Shown here in pieces: positions 53,691 through 64,000 of a DNA stretch of 64,000 nt. The stretch lies in the NCBI GenBank assembly GCA_003213955.1, contig QCMG01000001.1:1-64000 (forward strand), read 5' to 3'. The notes under the pieces are model-generated. The model was not told the origin of the DNA and searched no databases. It was given only the letters and a program-made list of their open reading frames with translations. The number at the start of each line of letters is the position of its first letter. The first letter of the stretch is position 1. A program made the position numbers and the translations under genes. Origin of the DNA: Prochlorococcus sp. AG-418-M08 (GTDB lineage Bacteria > Cyanobacteriota > Cyanobacteriia > PCC-6307 > Cyanobiaceae).

Positions 53691-54896
53691 TTAGGTTCTT
53701 AATTTTGATCTTTTTTTTGCAAATGCAATAAACCAGTTTAAATATTCTTTAGGCCCATTCTGAAAAATAATATCAAACTTTAAGTTGTCTGCCTCATCGC
53801 TTATCCCTTTTAATCCAGATATTTTTGTAGAAGGTCTACAAACTTCTCCTGAACTGCTGTCAACGAAAATTATTTTATTATTACTATCAAATTCTTTTCC
53901 AAGTAATTGTATAAATTCTAGGAATGATCGATCACTTCCTCCTCTCGAATAACTATTATTGGTATTTTTTTGTGATGTGACAGTATCGCCAATCCCAATT
54001 ATTGTTGGCATATCTTCTGGTTTAATATATTTTTTGCAGAAATTTACTTTTTCTATTATCGATTTAGGAGAGTCTCTAAAATTAAAGTTTCTACCAAATG
54101 GAGCTTTTCCAGTATTATCGTAAATAAATTTATTTAATAAAAAGAGAACACCGGAGTCTTTTACTGCTCCTTTGAGAAGTAACTGTATATCGGTTGACCC
54201 AATATCATTTTTACTAGAAAGTTTTATTATTTCATTTCCATATTTGCTCCCTAGATTTGGTGATATGTGAAGAAAAAACGAGTTTTTAAGTCCTTGAGCT
54301 TTGGCTTTATAAATAATTTCATTCATCATATCTTCAAAGTTTTTTTGAATGGTTTTTCTTTTCTCAGAATCATCTTTTACTAAATCGAAAAGGCTATTGA
54401 AATTTATTGTTGGAGAGAACCTTGTTTTACATATGGATTTTGAAGCATGAGAATTTATTTCTTCTTGATTGAGATTGGGAAAAATTTTCTTTACTATTTG
54501 TTCAAAGCTAGGCCTCATTAAGTCAGGAACTTTGGCTAAGAAATCGACCTCTTCTTTTGATACTCCCGCAAAACTTATATTCCCATTATTATCTTGATAT
54601 TCAACCCCGCATGCAGCTAAACCTCTTAAATAAAGACCTTTTTCTCTTGGCTGATCAATACTTTTTAGGCTCCTTTCAACTATTCTGTTAACCCCTCTTG
54701 GGCCTTCATGTTCTCCGCAAGTTAAAACATAAAATTCTTTTTCTAGATTCTTAACGGCAAATATGAATTTTGATTCCAGTTTTCTAGTCATTGGGTCTTT
54801 TACCAATGGAATACATACTCCATCTATATCTTGAATAAATAAGATATTTTTAGAATTAATTATTTTCTCTTCAAAATCTAAACTAATGTTTTTCAT
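53691..54896 (-). CDS. Glucosylglycerol-phosphate phosphatase-like protein (StpA/GgpP family)
   Basis: 401 aa; ILFIQDIDGVCIPLVKDPMTR…FYVLTCGEHEGPRGVNRIVERS; IIGIGDTVTSQ. Confidence 0.78.
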   Translation of the reverse strand: MKNISLDFEEKIINSKNILFIQDIDGVCIPLVKDPMTRKLESKFIFAVKNLEKEFYVLTCGEHEGPRGVNRIVERSLKSIDQPREKGLYLRGLAACGVEYQDNNGNISFAGVSKEEVDFLAKVPDLMRPSFEQIVKKIFPNLNQEEINSHASKSICKTRFSPTINFNSLFDLVKDDSEKRKTIQKNFEDMMNEIIYKAKAQGLKNSFFLHISPNLGSKYGNEIIKLSSKNDIGSTDIQLLLKGAVKDSGVLFLLNKFIYDNTGKAPFGRNFNFRDSPKSIIEKVNFCKKYIKPEDMPTIIGIGDTVTSQKNTNNSYSRGGSDRSFLEFIQLLGKEFDSNNKIIFVDSSSGEVCRPSTKISGLKGISDEADNLKFDIIFQNGPKEYLNWFIAFAKKRSKLRT

Positions 54897-54983
54897 TTTC
54901 TATTATGAAAATCCCCTCTCTATTAAATTCATAATAAAGCTTGAACTTGAAAATATAAAATTCAATATTTATATTAAAACCAT

Positions 54984-54995
54984 TTGCGATCGCAA
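54984..54995. promoter_or_regulatory. 12-bp perfect palindrome TTGCGATCGCAA (contains HIP1 core GCGATCGC) in a divergent intergenic region
   Basis: Read directly; flanked by AAACCA (54977-54982) and TGGTTT (55001-55006). Confidence 0.6.
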
Positions 54996-55048
54996 TAAAT
55001 TGGTTTAATGTATAAAAATGCTATTCATAGAAAATATTAAGATAATTT

Positions 55049-56575
55049 ATGGATAAAAAGAACAAAATTAATAATAGTTTTTTTAGGCAGTTAAATAATG
55101 AAGAATCTTTTTATTCATTGTTAGAAGACATTGAAAGCAGCAAAGTGGGATTCTATAGTGTTGGATTATATCCAGCATCATTAGCATATAACTGTGCGAT
55201 GCATTCTAAGTCAAATAATATTCTATTAGCTCCAAGACCTGGAAGAGATTTATTAGGTGCTTTTTCTAGAGATGTTTTATCCAAAATGGAAAACAAAATA
55301 ATAGAAAAAATAGAAGGTATGGGAAATTACTTTTTTGAGGGTAAAAGAAAGACTAATACACTTGAAGACCTTCTTCTAAAATGTAAGATCGTTATTCTCG
55401 CTTCAAATAGTAATCACATTCAAAATGATATTCGTTATGCAATAGAATTAAGAAAATCTTTAAATCGTGAAAATGTAGTCCTTGCATGTCTTGTGGGCTC
55501 TTTTTGTTATGATGATGAAAATGAAAAACCATATATTTTATGTGATCAATATCCTGATTTAGCTTTCTTTACAGGCTTTCATCGTCATGGTGCTTTACGA
55601 AACCCTAAAGATAGTTTTACCGCTAATTTTTGTCATCCTGACTCATTAACAGCTCTAATTGGTGCAAGAATCTTAAATCAATTATCTCCAAATATTCAAG
55701 TATCACCAGGAGTTCATAATATTGAATGCCAGTATATTAAGTCCATAAAAAATATATCTTCAATATTCGCAGGGTTTGCTACTAACTTTCATTCAGAAAA
55801 TCCTGGAATGTTGCCTACAATCAATACTGTTTTATTAACTCAGTGCTTGGATCAAGCAGCTACTGTATCTTTAAAAGTTAGAAAAGAAAATAAATTTCAA
55901 AACGTAAATTTTTCATTAAAAGAACTTGGATATGGTGAAGATATTATTATCGCTAAAGAAAATCTTGGGAACAAATATGTTGAATCAGCTGATTATACTT
56001 TTTCTCAACTAAATGCTGTTAAAGCTGATGTTTTAGGTAGCATGTCTTTGCCAATAAAGGGAAATCCAACAAGGAATTTTCAGGCAGGGCAAGTTTTATC
56101 AGATATGCTTTTAAAACTTAAGAGATGTCCTAATGATGTCGGTGAATTTATTAATTGGTGTGAAAAATTTAGCTTAGGTCAAGGAGGCCTTGAGGGCTTG
56201 AAATCGCTAATATATTGGCCCAAAATTTACAGGGAATTTAATATTAAAAATAATAATTGCTCGATGATTAACCTAATTTATTTATGCTTTAATGCAAAAG
56301 CTGAGGAAAAAAAAGATATTTATGAAGTATTAATTAATTCAGATGCAATAACTAATTTTTGCCAGGAATCTGTAAAGCCTAATTTATGCTTAGAACTAAA
56401 TTATAAACTTCAAGGAATAGATATTTTTGATAATAAAAAATTATTTCTTGAGAAATTAAAACCAAATGGTAATAAAATAAATTTTGATAAAAAATTATAT
56501 GAAAAATTTTCTCCTAAAAAAAATCCAAACTACATTAAAGCTATAAATATAATAAATAAACACTTTACTAATTAA
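55049..56575 (+). CDS. NAD-dependent glycerol-3-phosphate-dehydrogenase-like protein
   Basis: 508 aa; VGFYSVGLYPASLAYNCAMHSKSNNILLAPRPGRDLLGAFSRDVLS; gene-pairing with StpA-like CDS; family assignment moderate. Confidence 0.6.
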   Translation: MDKKNKINNSFFRQLNNEESFYSLLEDIESSKVGFYSVGLYPASLAYNCAMHSKSNNILLAPRPGRDLLGAFSRDVLSKMENKIIEKIEGMGNYFFEGKRKTNTLEDLLLKCKIVILASNSNHIQNDIRYAIELRKSLNRENVVLACLVGSFCYDDENEKPYILCDQYPDLAFFTGFHRHGALRNPKDSFTANFCHPDSLTALIGARILNQLSPNIQVSPGVHNIECQYIKSIKNISSIFAGFATNFHSENPGMLPTINTVLLTQCLDQAATVSLKVRKENKFQNVNFSLKELGYGEDIIIAKENLGNKYVESADYTFSQLNAVKADVLGSMSLPIKGNPTRNFQAGQVLSDMLLKLKRCPNDVGEFINWCEKFSLGQGGLEGLKSLIYWPKIYREFNIKNNNCSMINLIYLCFNAKAEEKKDIYEVLINSDAITNFCQESVKPNLCLELNYKLQGIDIFDNKKLFLEKLKPNGNKINFDKKLYEKFSPKKNPNYIKAINIINKHFTN

Positions 56576-56679
56576 TACAATTCTTACTAAATTTATCTAA
56601 ATCAATTGAGTTGTTCTTTTCTATTATTTACTTATCCTAATTTCAGAGTTAGACTTATTAAGTTAAAATAGGTTTTTTT

Positions 56680-57339
56680 TTGAATAAAGAATTATCACAT
56701 CGCTCTCATGAACTCAAAGCTCTTGGTTGGAACCAAGAAGATTTATCAAGGTATGAAGACTTATGGGACTATAGTCAAAGATGGGGATTGATAAATCTAG
56801 AAAGAGAAGACAGACAATTTTTGAAAAAAGCAGAGAAGTTACTCCCGAAAATTCAAAATAAAAAAGTATCTGTTAAAAAATCTATTGAAGAGAAATCTTA
56901 TTATTTATGGTTAAATTTCTATCTTGAAGAAATTAAAATTTTTAGTGAACATAACGTGCCCAAAAAACAAGTAAGTGTTTGGACTCTTTTGATTGAAGAG
57001 GAGTTGAAACTTCTTAAAGAGCTGCAACCAGTAATGGGATTACCAGATACTTTGAAGGCTAAAAATTTGTTTACCAATAGAAAACAAATTATTGAAAAAG
57101 CTTTTAAAAAATACGATGCTAAAAATAATAACGAGTCTTTTGATTTCATTAATATTTTTAATAAATCTGAAAAAGATGTGAGTAAAAGCTGGAAATCTAT
57201 TATTGAAAAAGATCCCGAAGCAAACAAAACTTTCCCTATTATCGAAAGTAATAATGAAGAAGATTTGAGATCTGAAATAAATGAAGATTTAAAATCATTT
57301 ATGAGGGGAAATTATCCATCATTAAAAAAGGATTTATAA
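56680..57339 (+). CDS. Conserved hypothetical protein
   Basis: 219-aa ORF, TTG start, charged and helical; no domain recognised. Confidence 0.65.
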   Translation: MNKELSHRSHELKALGWNQEDLSRYEDLWDYSQRWGLINLEREDRQFLKKAEKLLPKIQNKKVSVKKSIEEKSYYLWLNFYLEEIKIFSEHNVPKKQVSVWTLLIEEELKLLKELQPVMGLPDTLKAKNLFTNRKQIIEKAFKKYDAKNNNESFDFINIFNKSEKDVSKSWKSIIEKDPEANKTFPIIESNNEEDLRSEINEDLKSFMRGNYPSLKKDL

Positions 57340-57395
57340 AGATTTATCTTTTTTTTATTTATTTTTAGGAAGTTTTTAAGTTAAATAGATAATAA

Positions 57396-58739
<1,344 letters not shown>

Positions 58740-58753
58740 ATAATGGAGATTCT

Positions 58754-59644
58754 TTGGCTTTAATAATACCTAGCAATTATCACAAGATTAGTGATGTTGA
58801 GAAAAATCATATTTCTTGGATTGAACCGGAGTTGGCTGAAAGACAAGATATACGTCCATTAAGAATTGGTATTTTAAATATCATGCCTCTTGGTAAGCAA
58901 TATGAATTTAATTTATTACATCCTCTCGGTTTATCTCCTCTTCAAATTGAGCCTGTTTGGATAAAATTAAAAACTCATTCATATAAAACATGGGATCTTA
59001 ACCATTTAGATAATCTTTACACAACATGGGAGGAGGCAAATGATCCCGAACCATTAGATGGATTAATTATTACCGGAGCACCTGTGGAGCATTTAGCTTT
59101 TGAAGAAGTTAAATATTGGGATGAATTCGTGAATATTACTAATGAAGCAAGAAATTTATGTGCAAGCACTCTTGGGTTATGTTGGGCAGGATTTGCACTC
59201 GCTTATTTGGCTGGTGTTAATAAAAAAGTATTTGATAGAAAATTATTCGGGGTATTCCCTTTAAAGAGTCTTGTCCCTGGTCATCCTTTAATGGGTACGC
59301 AAGATGATGAATTTATCTGTCCACAAAGTAGATTTGCAGGGTTACCTGATTTTGAAATGGAAGAAGCGCAAAAAGAAGGAAAATTGAATTTGCTTGCATA
59401 TGGCAAGAATGTTGGTTATACAATATTTGAAACGAAAGATCAAAAGCAACTCATGCACTTAGGACATCCTGAATATACAGTGCATAGAATCATTAGTGAA
59501 ATTAATAGAGATAAAGAAAAGGGAGATGTACCTCCTCCTGAGAATTTTGATATTAACTGTTCAAATACATCATGGAGATCTCACCGGAATCTCCTTTTCC
59601 AGCAATGGCTATGGTTTTGTTATCAGCAAGTTAGTCTAAATTAA
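58754..59644 (+). CDS. metA: Homoserine O-acyltransferase (MetA family, predicted acetyl-CoA-specific)
   Basis: LNIMPLGKQYEFNLLHPLGLSPLQIEPVW; GAPVEHLAFEEVKYW; STLGLCWAGFALAYLAG; TTG start. Confidence 0.93.
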   Translation: MALIIPSNYHKISDVEKNHISWIEPELAERQDIRPLRIGILNIMPLGKQYEFNLLHPLGLSPLQIEPVWIKLKTHSYKTWDLNHLDNLYTTWEEANDPEPLDGLIITGAPVEHLAFEEVKYWDEFVNITNEARNLCASTLGLCWAGFALAYLAGVNKKVFDRKLFGVFPLKSLVPGHPLMGTQDDEFICPQSRFAGLPDFEMEEAQKEGKLNLLAYGKNVGYTIFETKDQKQLMHLGHPEYTVHRIISEINRDKEKGDVPPPENFDINCSNTSWRSHRNLLFQQWLWFCYQQVSLN

Positions 59645-59650
59645 ATTTAA

Positions 59651-61219
59651 TTAGTGAGAGGTTTCAAGGCCTCCAAGTCTCTCAAATAAGTTTAGGCTCT
59701 CTTTATTTAAACCAATAATCTCAACTTTTGAACCGCTATTTTTGAATTTTCTAATAATTTGATCAAGAGCAACAACTCCGCTTTGATCCCATATATGAGC
59801 TAAAGACATATCAATTAAAATATTTTTTGGATGTTCATGAATATCGAATCCTTGTAGAAAATATATTTTGCTTACAAAAAATAATTGACCTTCAACTTTG
59901 TAAGTTATTTGGTTTTTACCTTTAGCTCTTGAAACAGTTATAACTTTTGCAACTTTCCTACTAAAAAGTATTGCAGCTAAACCAACCCCTGCAATAACAC
60001 CTAGGGCAAGATTATGTGGTTTTGTAAGCATCGTAACCGCAAATGTCATAAGCATTACTGCTGTGTCGCTTTTTGGTATCTTTCTAATATTCTTTAAACC
60101 AGTTAAATCAGCAGTACTTATAGCAATTGTGATCATTATTGCTACTAAAGCGGCCATGGGTATTGCACCTATCCATGGCTTTAAAAGGATTATCATTAAC
60201 AATAATGATAATCCTGACATTAAAGTTGATAACCTAGATTTCCCTCCATTCTCATTATTCATAACTGATTGTCCTACTAGAGCACAACCTGCCATGCCTC
60301 CAAATAAAGAGGATACTATATTCGCTATACCTTGCCCTCTTGCTTCTTTGTTTTTGTTGGAACTTGTGTCTGTGGCATCATCTAAGATGTCTTGAGTTAA
60401 AAACGTCTCCATTAACCCAACAAGTGATATTGCTAAAGATGTTGGCAATATTACACCTAAAGTTGAAAGGTTAAATGGTGCTTTCCCATTCGCTAATTCA
60501 CCAAACGGTAAGGAGAGACTAGGGAATCCATTCGGTAATGTCCCTAAATCACTTACAGTGGGGATTTCTAATTTTAAAAATACACTTATTAAAGTAAGCA
60601 AAACAATTGCTACTAATTGAGAAGGAATTACTTTTGTTATTTTAGGAAATCCGTAAATAACAATCAATCCTAAAATTACGAGAATCCAAACGGTAGGTAT
60701 TTGACTACTTGTGGGATATTTTGAAAGTTCATTTTCTAATAGTTTCCCTTCATTAATTCCAATTCCTAATTGAAGGAATTGAGCTTGAAATATTAATAAA
60801 GCAAGTGCATTTACAAATCCGCTTAATACACCTGTAGGTACAAACCTCATTTGATAAGCCAGTCTTAGATATCCCCAGAGAATTTGAAAAATTCCTGTTA
60901 ATAATCCTGCCGCTATTAAATAGGAAAGACCAAGATTTGTCCCAGGGGCCTGAGCTTCTCCAATTGCAACAACCCCAGTCATTAAAAGAGCTGTTGATCC
61001 TGTTGCAGAAGTAATCATACCTCTTCTGCCGCCTAGAATCGCAATTGTTATAGATAAGCAGAATGCGCCATAAAGCCCAACTTTAGGATCAACCCCAGCA
61101 ATTCCTGAAAAAGCAATTGCTTCAGGAATCATTGCAAAAGCTACTACTAATCCCGAAAGAATATTAGATTTTGGATCATCTAACCAATTTTTAGATAAAT
61201 ATTTGTTGAAATTTGACAT
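59651..61219 (-). CDS. SulP-family anion permease (sulfate or bicarbonate) with short STAS domain
   Basis: 522 aa; GLVVAFAMIPEAIAFSGIAGVDPKVGLYGAF; NENGGKSRLSTLMSG; C-terminal STAS-like segment. Confidence 0.9.
   Translation of the reverse strand: MSNFNKYLSKNWLDDPKSNILSGLVVAFAMIPEAIAFSGIAGVDPKVGLYGAFCLSITIAILGGRRGMITSATGSTALLMTGVVAIGEAQAPGTNLGLSYLIAAGLLTGIFQILWGYLRLAYQMRFVPTGVLSGFVNALALLIFQAQFLQLGIGINEGKLLENELSKYPTSSQIPTVWILVILGLIVIYGFPKITKVIPSQLVAIVLLTLISVFLKLEIPTVSDLGTLPNGFPSLSLPFGELANGKAPFNLSTLGVILPTSLAISLVGLMETFLTQDILDDATDTSSNKNKEARGQGIANIVSSLFGGMAGCALVGQSVMNNENGGKSRLSTLMSGLSLLLMIILLKPWIGAIPMAALVAIMITIAISTADLTGLKNIRKIPKSDTAVMLMTFAVTMLTKPHNLALGVIAGVGLAAILFSRKVAKVITVSRAKGKNQITYKVEGQLFFVSKIYFLQGFDIHEHPKNILIDMSLAHIWDQSGVVALDQIIRKFKNSGSKVEIIGLNKESLNLFERLGGLETSH
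60186..60215. repeat. Perfect 13-bp inverted repeat with 4-nt loop inside the SulP CDS
   Basis: AGGATTATCATTA-ACAA-TAATGATAATCCT. Confidence 0.85.
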
Positions 61220-61250
61220 TTTAATATCTTCTTATATTTAAAAAGTTACC

Positions 61251-62531
61251 TTATAGAGGAGGCAAAATACTCTCTGGATCACAAATATTCTTTAAAGTTT
61301 TTAATTCACCAAGTCTTTCACCATAAGATAAATAGACTTCTTCTTCGTGAGAATTTAAATGATTATGAATTTGAGCTAGATGTATTCTTGGGAAAAATAT
61401 TTTTAGTTTCTTCCACGATTCATTCATCCACTTCAAAACAATTTCCTTTTCTTTCAAATCATCTTTTTTCCATGCGGCATAGATCCAAGGTTTCCAAGTG
61501 CTTGTCCGATGAATAAAGAAGCTTGATTTATGATCAAAATCTTTTGTCTTTCCTCCAAGCTGCTGTGAAGCCACATAACAAGATTTATTTGGTTTGTCCT
61601 TAATTATTTCTTTCATGCACTTAATAAAAATTTGAATATCATCTTTTAAATCTCCTCCCAAAAGGCTTATAACTTCTGAATGGTTGTTCTTATTTAATTC
61701 AAATAGATCTAATTCCTTTGGAAAAAAATCTATCTGATTAAAGTTTTTATAACTTTTTATTTTGAGAGAAGTAAATTTTTCAAGTTTTTCTAAATAGCTT
61801 TTAGTAATTTTTTTGTCTGACTCATTTTTTATCTCCGCAAAGATATAAATATATATATATTCGGCATAAATCCATTGTAGGCTTAAATTCTCTGGAAATC
61901 CCTCAGCTAATTTAATAATCTTTGAGAGTTCATTATCATCTATAAATCCTTCAATAATTTGAATAGGGTGAGATTGGAATGTTTTAAGTCCAATTTCAGT
62001 AATTATCGCAAGAAAAGGAGCCGCCCCTTTAAGTCCTTCCCATATTGGTTTTTGGGATGAATCTAGACTATTTTGTTCTAGTGATATAAAGGTCCCATTC
62101 CCTAAGTATCCTTTTATAGATTGAATATTATCAATAGCTAATCCATATCTTCGACTCATCGGACTTATTCCTCCAGTTAATATGTAACCTGCTCCGGGAA
62201 GTTTTGATAGGCCAGTAGGGAAGGTCCTATTATATTTTTCTAAATAATTCATAAGATCCTTCATAATCACCCCACCTCCAATTTTTATTAAATTCTTTTC
62301 TTTCTCAATATGAATTTGGTTATATTCTTTTCTTAAATCAAGAGTAATTAAACCATTTTTAGCGCAGCTTGATGTGGTACCTCCGCTGCAAACACAAAGA
62401 TATTCTGATTTTGATGATAATTTGTAATGAGTATTAAATAAATCATCCTCTACTTTATAAATTATGTTTTTAACTTGAGCATCACTGGAATTAATATTTG
62501 GAACTTCAAGTAAACTATTATTTTTTTTCAC
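61251..62531 (-). CDS. FAD-linked oxidase (GlcD / FAD-binding_4 family)
   Basis: 426 aa; IKIGGGVIMKDLMNYLEKYNRTFPTGLSKLPGAGYILTGGISPMSRRYGLAIDNI. Confidence 0.8.
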   Translation of the reverse strand: MKKNNSLLEVPNINSSDAQVKNIIYKVEDDLFNTHYKLSSKSEYLCVCSGGTTSSCAKNGLITLDLRKEYNQIHIEKEKNLIKIGGGVIMKDLMNYLEKYNRTFPTGLSKLPGAGYILTGGISPMSRRYGLAIDNIQSIKGYLGNGTFISLEQNSLDSSQKPIWEGLKGAAPFLAIITEIGLKTFQSHPIQIIEGFIDDNELSKIIKLAEGFPENLSLQWIYAEYIYIYIFAEIKNESDKKITKSYLEKLEKFTSLKIKSYKNFNQIDFFPKELDLFELNKNNHSEVISLLGGDLKDDIQIFIKCMKEIIKDKPNKSCYVASQQLGGKTKDFDHKSSFFIHRTSTWKPWIYAAWKKDDLKEKEIVLKWMNESWKKLKIFFPRIHLAQIHNHLNSHEEEVYLSYGERLGELKTLKNICDPESILPPL

Positions 62532-62578
62532 TACTAAATATTCTTCTTTACTATTATATTATTAGTTATTGCTTACAA

Positions 62579-63721
62579 TTGGATACTTTTGATTCTAACT
62601 TAAATAAGCAAATTGGGATCCTCATATGTGGTCACGGCAGTAGAAATAAATTAGCTATTAAAGAATTTCAGGAATTAACTGGGCTTATACAAAATAAATT
62701 TCCATCAATATTAGTTGAATTTGGTTTTTTGGAATTTGCAAAGCCATCTCTTACTGATGCTTTGGATAAATTAAGAAATAGTTCTATTAAAAAAGTAATA
62801 GCTATACCGGCTATGCTTTTTGCTGCTGGGCACGTTAAAAATGATATACCGAGTTTGCTTATGAATTATGCGAAGAAAAATGATATAGAGATAATTTATG
62901 GAAGAGAATTAGGAATTAATAATTTAATGATTAGTGCAGCTTGCGAGAGAGTTAAAGAAGTATTCAAAAAAAATAACTCTCTTATTCCTGAAGAATCATT
63001 ATTAGTTGTTGTTGGAAGAGGTTCTTCTGATCCTGATGCAAATTCTAATGTATCTAAAATTACAAGAATGGTTGTTGAAGGAGTTGGTTTGGGCTGGGGA
63101 GAAACTGTATACTCGGGAGTAACATTTCCATTAGTAGAATCTGGGTTGCGAAATGTTGTTAGACTTGGTTATAAAAACATAATTATTTTTCCATACTTTC
63201 TTTTTTCAGGTGTACTGGTAACAAGAATAAAAAGGCAAAGCGATATAGTGGCGCTTGATAATCCACATGTTGAATTCCATGAGGCAAAATATCTTTCATC
63301 TCATAAATATGTTGTTCAAACATTTGTAGAAAGGATTGAAGAAATTTTTAATGACGAGAGCAACAATTTTATGAATTGTTCCTTGTGCAAATATAGATCG
63401 AACTTATTCGGTTTTGAAAAAGAAGTTGGTTTATTACAAGAAAGTCATCATGATCATGTTGAGGGCATTGGAATTAGTTGTGATTTGTGTGAATCTGAAT
63501 GTAATGGGGCATGCGAAACGAATAACCAAAACTTGAGTGATGTTGATGATCACCCAGTACCTTTAGTAGAAAAAAATAATGATGAATATCATCATAAACA
63601 TGAAGATCACCATCACCATCATCATAGTATTTACCCAAATTCAAAACATCCCTTGGGACCTGTTACGCTTCGCTTGCTTAGTGATGATCAAATCTTAAGA
63701 AATTCAGTTGAAAAAGACTGA
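62579..63721 (+). CDS. cbiX: Sirohydrochlorin cobaltochelatase CbiX (long form) with MxCxxC and His-rich C-terminus
   Basis: LICGHGSRNKLAIKEF; AGHVKNDIPS; MNCSLC; HHKHEDHHHHHH. The track ORF begins at 62498; TTG at 62579 fits the family start better. Confidence 0.88.
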   Translation: MDTFDSNLNKQIGILICGHGSRNKLAIKEFQELTGLIQNKFPSILVEFGFLEFAKPSLTDALDKLRNSSIKKVIAIPAMLFAAGHVKNDIPSLLMNYAKKNDIEIIYGRELGINNLMISAACERVKEVFKKNNSLIPEESLLVVVGRGSSDPDANSNVSKITRMVVEGVGLGWGETVYSGVTFPLVESGLRNVVRLGYKNIIIFPYFLFSGVLVTRIKRQSDIVALDNPHVEFHEAKYLSSHKYVVQTFVERIEEIFNDESNNFMNCSLCKYRSNLFGFEKEVGLLQESHHDHVEGIGISCDLCESECNGACETNNQNLSDVDDHPVPLVEKNNDEYHHKHEDHHHHHHSIYPNSKHPLGPVTLRLLSDDQILRNSVEKD

Positions 63722-63810
63722 ATCAAGCGTCTCTTTCTTAGTTTGGTCTCAATAGACTAATCATATATAAGTATTCCTAATAGTTATTCAGAAAAGTATT
63801 TTGGGTTATA

Positions 63811-63852
63811 TTTTCCACAGTTAATAACAAGTTTTCCACGTCCATATCCACA
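63811..63852. promoter_or_regulatory. Cluster of three DnaA-box-like sequences
   Basis: TTTTCCACA (63811-63819), TTTTCCACG (63832-63840), ATATCCACA (63844-63852), all same orientation. Confidence 0.55.
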
Positions 63853-64000
63853 TCGAATTAGGTTTAAAGGCTTATCTCAAAAATAACAGCACTTCAACAT
63901 TTTTATTGACTTTTCTTAAAGCTTTTTCCAATTTGCCCTTCTGGGAAACCGTTTTTGTTAAATCTAATTTATAACATGAGTCTCATTTGATAACGGCGTT

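Noticed and set aside
61842-61861. AT dinucleotide microsatellite (atatatatat)
   Set aside because: Encodes IYIYI within the FAD-linked oxidase in frame; no frameshift evident, so not reported as a switch.

Overview
This strongly AT-rich, densely packed window reads as a chromosomal segment of a high-light-adapted Prochlorococcus. Evidence for that assignment: a Pcb (prochlorophyte antenna) gene, a full set of cyanobacterial housekeeping genes, short intergenic gaps and interlocked gene ends. I support about 60 CDSs. They include a TamB-like gene split by a G7 tract, proA, folB, prlC, ndhD, thrB, glk, thrS, trpS, a Mn/Zn ABC transporter, lepB, menD-menB, glgA, murF, glmU, aroA, comB, an N-acetylmuramoyl-L-alanine amidase, murI, a long-chain prenyl diphosphate synthase, acs, hisS, pcb, gltS, a lycopene cyclase, a Fur-family regulator, an ArsS-like radical SAM protein, a StpA-like phosphatase, metY-metA, SulP and cbiX. 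I saw no rRNA, tRNA, CRISPR array, transposon or prophage. The most useful leads are: (1) a G7 tract that splits an otherwise continuous ~1315-aa TamB homolog; (2) a 279-bp non-coding tail with three DnaA-box-like sequences in 42 bp; (3) a perfect 16-bp inverted repeat just upstream of an SDR start codon; (4) a small-ORF patch upstream of pcb, including an excisionase/MerR-like mini-protein and a gene whose start region is tandemly duplicated; (5) a divergent StpA / glycerol-3-phosphate-dehydrogenase-like pair around a TTGCGATCGCAA palindrome; (6) a comB gene with no canonical start codon. None of these amounts to a clearly new multi-gene system.
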